Shown here: positions 59,701 through 64,000 of the stretch, one piece after another
Layout: every line of letters starts with the position of its first letter
Numbering within the stretch: the first letter of the stretch is position 1
DNA from: Branchiostoma floridae
Taxonomy: Eukaryota > Chordata > Leptocardii > Amphioxiformes > Branchiostomatidae
Direction of reading: 5' to 3'
NCBI RefSeq assembly: GCF_000003815.2
Contig: NC_049979.1
Span: 26,677,248-26,741,247, forward strand
DNA length: 64,000 bases
Translations under genes and position numbers: made by a program
Notes under the pieces: generated by a model
Seen by the model: the letters and a program-made list of their open reading frames with translations, nothing else
The model's database searches: none
What the model was told of the DNA's origin: nothing

Positions 59701-59903
59701 CGACAGAAAAAATACAGTTCCTGTTTCTAGTCGTTCCTTTCGCTTCTAAAAGGCCCGAGTACACAAGAGACTCAGAAATTATAGAGCTTCTTGTTGTCTA
59801 CTGAAGCTAAAATATAGGCTAACTCATGCCCACGATGTGAGAAGCGAGAGCAACAGCGGAAGATAGAGATCTGAACTCACCCAAAGTGTGGCGGCGGTCC
59901 CAT
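44771..59903 (-). CDS. CFAP97/hemingway-domain protein, ten exons
   Basis: Exons: 59903-59881 (MGPPPHF), 59517-59373, 55740-55660, 52790-52672, 50747-50639, 50003-49869, ~49315-49097 (its 5' edge may reach 49376), 48149-48081, 46146-46057 and ~45295-44771 (TAA). Phases agree, giving about 504 residues. Residues ~28-165 fit the CFAP97 domain found in axoneme proteins of cilia and sperm flagella: an LLQKRWNDK start, PKPYQHIRLRLKKL, then DHDNRKLLARMTQIM and LDNWNDYTPRSLN. The C-terminal part is low complexity: WAEHANVW segment, a basic WPPRRFHTKLPK exon, then a Lys-rich and Glu-rich tail. The tail is longer than in the short CFAP97D proteins. The second ATG (59477) in exon 2 is an alternative start. 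Least certain are exon 1, the acceptor of exon 7 and the acceptor of exon 10. The stop lies only 591 bp upstream of the first recognised exon of the annexin gene on the same strand. Confidence 0.82.
45516..45739. mobile_element. MITE family B copy
   Basis: ACGCTAGTTCACCTTTATCC and GGATAAAGGTGAACTAGCGT are perfect 20-bp outer arms. GTCGATGGACGGTGGTTTC opposes the right inner arm. Flanked by dispersed intron sequence. Confidence 0.85.
47782..47988. mobile_element. MITE family B copy
   Basis: TAACGCTAGTTCACCTTTAT and AAAGGTGAACTAGCATTA form the outer arms, with GGTTCTAAACTGCAATATTT facing GCATTGCAATTTAGAACC. Confidence 0.85.
48756..48879. mobile_element. MITE family A, internally deleted copy
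   Basis: The left end GATGTTGATTTCATTGTATGG and right end CCATACAACCAAATCAACAT are inverted, but the usual ~300-bp centre is reduced to ~80 bp (GCATCAGTTTTGGGGTTCC retained). Confidence 0.65.
49448..49660. mobile_element. MITE family B copy
   Basis: AACGCTGATTCACCTTTATC opposes GGTTAAAGGTGAAATAGCAT. GAAGTCGACGGATGGTGG is present inside. Confidence 0.75.
51040..51203. mobile_element. MITE family B, degraded copy
   Basis: Only the right half is clear (CACCATCCGTTAAACGTCAT, ACGGATAAAGGTGAACTAG). The left arm survives as ACAGGGTATTGAAGGATGTC. Confidence 0.5.
51815..51885 (+). repeat. Repeat with CCAATCAG and TATATAAG
   Basis: CCAATCAGGAAATAGGCCTTT is followed 45 bp later by GCATATATAAGGG, a CCAAT plus TATA arrangement. 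An inverted relative (AATAGGCCTTTG with CCAATCAG) is at about 63525-63550, so this is a dispersed repeat and may carry promoter-like sequence. Confidence 0.4.
52120..52246. mobile_element. MITE family A, right part
   Basis: GAACAAATGACTAATGAAAC, GGATGTGATCCATATATTCA and ATGAGGCCTTACT match the interior and right end of the 15099 copy. Confidence 0.5.
52326..52536. mobile_element. MITE family B copy
   Basis: TCGTTAGTTCACCTTTATTC opposes AAGGTGAACTAGCGTTA. AAGTCGATGGAAGGTAGTTTC faces GAAACCATCATCTGTCGACTT. Confidence 0.75.
52938..53303. mobile_element. MITE family B copy interrupted by a family C insertion
   Basis: Outer arms AACGCTAGTTCACCTTTATC and GATAAAGGTGAACTAGCGTT are intact. The left half is broken after GGGTATTTGGGGAT by a 137-bp insertion and resumes with a second copy of ATTTGGGGAT. 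Confidence 0.88.
53008..53144. mobile_element. MITE family C nested in family B, with 10-bp target duplication
   Basis: TAATCTCGAACCAGATCC opposes GGATCTGCTTGGAGATT; ATAGTATCAAA opposes TTTGATACTAT. The direct repeat ATTTGGGGAT (52998-53007 and 53145-53154) is the target-site duplication. Confidence 0.85.
53463..53584. mobile_element. Foldback element with GAAGGTGACAGATGGTCAC core
   Basis: GACTCTTTTTACACAACCAT at the left is inverted at the right as ATGGTTGTGTAAAAAGAGTC (20 bp perfect). CTGAAGAAGGTGACAGATGG, then TCACGGAAAC, lies between the arms. Confidence 0.75.
53708..53928. mobile_element. MITE family B copy
   Basis: AATGCTAGTTCACCTTTATC opposes AAAGATGAACCAGCATTA, with TGGTTTCAACTTTGCCATAT facing GATTTGAAACCACCATCTG. 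Confidence 0.8.
55243..55517. mobile_element. MITE family B copy, diverged and expanded
   Basis: CACTAGTTCACTTTTATCCG opposes GATAAAGGTGAACTA. It is ~60 bp longer than the others because ATATAGGTTAAAGGCAATAG and a TTAAATATATTATATATTTAA palindrome were added near the right end. Confidence 0.7.
55741..59372. other. Large intron of the CFAP97-like gene
   Basis: No second gene seen. It includes a GC-rich patch at 55855-56115 with CCCGCTTGG/CCAAGCGGG inverted words, and AT-rich sequence elsewhere. Short frames around 57080-58760 have no family signal. Confidence 0.45.
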
Positions 59904-61399
59904 GTCTCCCCCCAAATCTGTTTGTTGATTGCGGCACTTTCCAAACTTTCCCCTCAAATGTTTGCAGGAATTCGGGCCTCCCTCAAAACTACCAGTACCC
60001 ACGATGCTTTCCCTAAGTTCTTCTACGCTCGGATTTGGAGTGTAGATCGTACGGGCATGCCAGGTATATCCACCGGACGGGGATCACAGATCATGGTGGA
60101 CACATCGCGGTATCAGGAGGGATCAGTGACCAGGCTGGTGACTCCGGCCTCCTAGGTTACGCGCCACGCGCTACCTCATGAATTATTCATGACCAACCCG
60201 GAAGTCCCCTTTCACAATGGTGTTGTTTTCAACAACAAGGTTTTTCTCGTACATCAGACTTCGTGCAGTCCTTGGTGCAACACAGCGAAACAAGTTTGAA
60301 CAAAAGTGAAAAGCCGTTAAGCTTGATCTGCTTGATCGTATTCCATTATTCATTTTATACAATAAAGGAAAACTTTATTGTTTTATTTCAATAGCGCCGC
60401 CTGAGCAGTGTTGTTTTCAAGAAGTTGTTTTTTTTCGTGGAGTAAGTTTCGCACAACACAGAAAAGTTTGATGAAAACTACCTAGGCAAAATGTGGCTAT
60501 ATAAGTTTAATCTAGTTAATTGTATCTTTTTATTTTATTTTATTTATTATTTTTTCCAGTCTTTCAAGTAATGTGTAACCTACCTACCTACCTGATGTAA
60601 CGTCCTTGGTTATACTTATAACAGTGCTTCGATAATCTTGCTCGGGCAACACTTTGGCGAAGTTACGTGAAAAAAGAAGGCTTGAAACTCTTAGTACTAG
60701 ACGTTATCTAACCAGTTTAATCGTGCTATCGAAAGGAATACTGCATCTTCAAATGGAAAACATTATGTGTTCTTTGACATACGACATGTCACACACAATA
60801 ATTTCTCTTCGCACGCGGTTTACTTGAGTTGTTATTTCTGTGCCATCTTCAGGAATGCATTAGTAGTTTTTTGAAGTTACCGTTTGTAAATATTGAAGAT
60901 TATGGTTGCTCAACATGTTTATTTAAATGAGCCGTTACGACGTCTTGTTGGAATTCACTTTAACCACACCACAGACATTGAGTCGATCGAACCACGATCG
61001 TGTTCAACCAAATGGGCTATATGGCCTCCTTCGTCCAACCTGTGAAGTTACAGTGCTTTTTTTTTTCTTTCAAAATACGTCATTGAACTAGGAACTCTGA
61101 AAAGTAGACATTGGCCATTCCAGGTCCAATCTTAAAGTCGGTCACTTTATAGTTCGTGTGTGCTCCGGACAGGGGCGAAAGCTCACGATCTCTTTGGAAA
61201 GAACTCTATCTGACATCTCCTCTGATGAAACGTTAACTTTTATGAACTTTGAGTTGGTGTAAATTCGACAATAACGATGGCCTCAGTCCCTATGTACACG
61301 TACAGAGCATGCAAAGAACGGGGCACAGTGTAGCAGCGCCACCTTACGATTTACATTTACTTTGCAGGGTTGTTTTCACAAGGAGCGGACGAGTTATTG
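59904..61399. other. Upstream region of the CFAP97-like gene, no gene seen
   Basis: The first ~270 bases are GC-rich and could hold a TATA-less promoter for the minus-strand gene. Further up the sequence is AT-rich without exons. Confidence 0.4.
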
Positions 61400-61469
61400 G
61401 TAAATCCGCGTCTAGGCTCCTTTGGCATTGAAGTTGCAGGTCACTGGTAAAATAAGGACCAGTAGAAAG
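61400..61469 (+). other. Candidate 5' UTR exon of the plus-strand gene
   Basis: A strong donor (AGTAGAAAG/gtatgt, exon end 61469) sits 780 bp before the acceptor at 62246. The 5' boundary is arbitrary because no transcription start is visible. Confidence 0.3.
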
Positions 61470-62248
61470 GTATGTAATCCTGTCCTACCTTTCTCCTAGT
61501 TTTCACTATGATTTTAGTTCTGCCGGACTAAAAATTAGGTTTTTATGTACCTGGCTATGTTTGGGGGAGGGGGGCATACAATGATACATGCTCTATTTTT
61601 GTAGCAAGCACGTGAGAAATTAAAGAACCTTGTAATAGCGTGTATAAGTGTTTGTGGGATTATCATTAATCCTACTATGCACAAAGAAATTCAAGAATGT
61701 GCAGAAGTTAGAAAAAAAAAGAAAGATGTTCAGAGATTACGTAGTAACGTTATGAACAAAGAGAACTATGATTATGAAATTGATTCCGTGATTCAAATCT
61801 GCTGATATATGCTAATAATCTTGTGCCTCAGTGACTTTCCTCACTACCTAAAGCTTCGGTTTGGGTAGTCCCTCAGATATGATGTCGCCGCTAAATGGAG
61901 GTCAAGTACAGAACCACACCTCAAGCATGAAAGAACCCACCACATGTACACTTGAACAAAAGAGTACTAGAAGGGGCCCTTCCTGGTGTGAGTGGATCAA
62001 ACCAAGTTGACTGATAAAAGCTCCTTGATCAAACCTTACAGTCTGGTTTTCAGTATGAAAACTGATAGACACTCGTTATGTCAATCCTTCCACAATGTGG
62101 CAAATCTCATATAATTGGGGTAATGTTAGATATTGTATATTATAATGTGGCCATGCAAATCTCAAAACTAAAATTGTCTTTGATACTGAGAATAAGTATC
62201 GAATCTTTGTTGTTGGTGTTGTAACATTCAAACATACTCTCAAACAGG

Positions 62249-63007
62249 ATGTCGTCATCGGAAAGAGGAAAGAAAAATGGACGACGAAGACGACAAAACA
62301 GACGCAGGCAGAAAGAGCAGGACCAGACTAGTGTGCCGGGATGTTTTCATGATCAACATCAAGGAAGAAACAGAACAACTGAAAGTGACTCACAGTCGTC
62401 AGATAGACCTTTCCATAGCCAAGGAGAAAGAAAAGGACACAGTCCTCAACACAGTACTTATCTTGACAGAGTACAAGAAACCTATAATCAACAACAAAGT
62501 TCAACACGGAGTCCAGTAGCATCTAGTTCTAGCAGACAAGAAAAAGACCACAGTGAAGGTACAACTACAAGTAAACCCATAAATGGACTGAGAAATGGTG
62601 GTGCAAGCGGCTTTGGAAACAAAGGACAGCGTAGAAACTCGTGGAGAAATTCGCGGCAAAGACACGGCGAGAATGAAACAAGTCTGAGGACTAATACTAA
62701 TACTGGTAGTAGGACAGGTGGACATTACAATGCGAGAGACAGATGGAAAAGCAAAACAGCTGGCCAAGATTCCTTCAGAGAGGAAAGGCCAAGGAAAGGG
62801 CAGAGAAAGAGGAGCCGACAAGAATGTGGGGATGGGAAGTCAGGTGATGCAGTTGCTAGGTTACCTGCAGGAGGGGTCAAAGGTCAGGGGTCATCACCTG
62901 TGGCTGCCTCCAGCAGTCAAGATGCAGGTGGACAACAGGCTGTGTCTGATATCCTTTCTGTAGGAATTTCTTCAGGAAAGTTTCGTAAATCTGATCTATT
63001 CCTGTAA
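62249..63007 (+). CDS. Arg/Ser/Gln-rich N-terminal coding exon, gene continues or is truncated
   Basis: The frame begins with an ATG two bases after an acceptor (CTCTCAAACAG/GATGTCG) and encodes up to 252 residues. The N-terminus is strongly basic (GRRRRQNRRRQK), then polar low-complexity sequence rich in Ser, Gln, Arg and Gly (RDRWKSK, RPRKGQRKRSR). It is probably disordered and nucleic-acid binding in character. The last ~25 residues (AVSDILSVGISSGKFRKSDL) look more ordered. The frame ends at TAA 63005-63007, exactly at the edge of a family B MITE, so this stop may be intronic or created by the insertion. CAG/gtggac at about 62929 is one possible donor. A ZNFX1-like N-terminus is a weak possibility on composition alone. 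I do not recognise the gene. Confidence 0.5.
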   Translation: MSSSERGKKNGRRRRQNRRRQKEQDQTSVPGCFHDQHQGRNRTTESDSQSSDRPFHSQGERKGHSPQHSTYLDRVQETYNQQQSSTRSPVASSSSRQEKDHSEGTTTSKPINGLRNGGASGFGNKGQRRNSWRNSRQRHGENETSLRTNTNTGSRTGGHYNARDRWKSKTAGQDSFREERPRKGQRKRSRQECGDGKSGDAVARLPAGGVKGQGSSPVAASSSQDAGGQQAVSDILSVGISSGKFRKSDLFL

Positions 63008-63210
63008 CGCTACAAGTAGTTCACCTTTATCTGATATTCGTTGTGTTGACCCACTCGGTATTAAGGGATATCAAGTCGGCGGACAGTGGTTTCAAGTTGT
63101 AATATATTCAAACTATTGTAGTTCGAAACTAACGACTTGATATCCCTAAATAGCCGTTTTTAAAAGCAACGAATATAGGTTACCCTGCGGATAAAGGTGT
63201 ATTAGCGTTA
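63006..63210. mobile_element. MITE family B copy abutting the preceding reading frame
   Basis: AACGCTACAAGTAGTTCACC opposes GGATAAAGGTGTATTAGCGTT; GGGATATCAAGTCGGCGGAC is present inside. The left edge contains the stop codon of the frame at 62249-63007. Confidence 0.8.
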
Positions 63211-63714
63211 TATTGATGCATTGCTGCTCCATCATGCATTTGTGTAACAATTAGGGTGAGTGGTAGAGGGTGACAACACAAAAATGGATGGAATACATTT
63301 GTATGTAATATTCTGAGTTGAACGGTTACCAACTAAAAACATGGACTTACTTTTACCCCATTTTTTACTGTTTAAATCCTGTCATCTGGATTGAACACAA
63401 TCCATTGCTTTTGTGGACTATCAAACATTTTTGAAATCTTAATGGGCAATTATCTTGCTTTTATATCTTGATATTACTGCTCAGTCCTTATTAATATCAG
63501 GCACAAGTTTCCCCTTTGGACAACACAAAGGCCTATTCTCTGATTGGCTGGCTGCTGGTTAGTTGGAATGCCAACAACTGTGGATGGCAGTAATCTAGTA
63601 AAGCAGAGTTTGAAACAGGTGGAGTTATAGGAGGGGGGTTGTACATGTATGTGATGTGAGCTGTAAGGGGGGTTTGTCTCTGTAATATTTAAGAGAATGT
63701 TTTGTGTGATATGA
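63211..63714. other. No exon seen
   Basis: AT-rich, probably an intron or downstream region of the plus-strand gene. It includes an inverted relative of the CCAATCAG repeat at about 63488-63572. Confidence 0.35.
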
Positions 63715-63906
63715 CAGGGCTTGAAATACTTTTTTCTGCATACCTGTACTGGTGCAGGTAACATTGAAAATTACCTGCACCAGACAAATTTTACCTGCAC
63801 CACTCAGAACTAACTGCAGGTTAGGTGCAGGTAGACACCAGAAATACCTGCACAGCTCCAATTTTACCTGCACTAACCTGCAGATGCAGGTGGTATTTCC
63901 AGCCCT
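63715..63906. mobile_element. hAT-like non-autonomous element with iterated ACCTGCACC
   Basis: CAGGGCTTGAAATA at the left opposes TATTTCCAGCCCT at the right. ATATGA flanks both sides. TTACCTGCACC or its complement is repeated about eight times. Non-coding. Confidence 0.65.
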
Positions 63907-64000
63907 ATATGAGGTGTTATTTGTACAAGCGTACCTAGTCTAGTATGTACCCTTAACTGCTGATCACAGATCCCAGGTTTTTATTATGACCCAGAGAAGA

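Noticed and set aside
1-64000. CRISPR arrays, operons, insertion sequences of bacterial type
   Set aside because: The DNA is clearly eukaryotic: short exons with GT/AG introns, MITEs and LINEs. The regular repeats at 12.2-13.8 kb have no spacer structure.

Overview
The window is AT-rich, intron-rich animal DNA. Genes are split into small exons with GT/AG boundaries, introns are full of miniature transposons, ACATGTA-type words are frequent, and two runs of N mark assembly gaps. Together with LINE 3' ends and many hairpin MITEs this fits a lancelet (Branchiostoma). The species call is inference from sequence style; no search was run.

Layout. 0-17 kb is gene-poor: a tRNA-His, a three-exon minus-strand gene for a B-box-like zinc-finger protein (3444-4953), LINE and MITE debris, and a 4 kb block with two unrelated minisatellites flanked by identical 102-bp direct repeats. 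At 17759-18904 lies a single-exon plus-strand gene for a PDIK1L/STK35-like pseudokinase with a C-terminal membrane anchor.

23-45 kb holds two minus-strand annexin genes arranged head to tail. The downstream one (23019-30875) is of ordinary annexin size but lacks two exons, probably because of a 132-N gap. The upstream one (33138-44180) has four annexin repeats followed by a roughly 400-residue Pro/Lys- then Glu/Asp-rich tail. Exon sizes and phases match between the two, so they are tandem paralogues; one intron differs. The calcium-loop motifs are degenerate in every repeat I can see.

44.7-59.9 kb is a ten-exon minus-strand gene for a CFAP97/hemingway-domain protein with a basic and acidic tail, a likely ciliary or axonemal protein. 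At 62.2-63.0 kb a plus-strand exon encodes a low-complexity Arg/Ser/Gln-rich N-terminus of an unrecognised gene that probably continues beyond the window.

Mobile DNA. One ~210-bp near-palindromic MITE family (family B) occurs about 13 times, all between 26.8 and 63.2 kb. A second ~380-bp TIR family (A) is spread over the whole window. There are also piggyBac-like, mariner-like and hAT-like non-autonomous elements, nested insertions, and short tandem duplications inside introns, including a copied annexin exon. Exon models were built by hand from splice signals, reading phase and family similarity.
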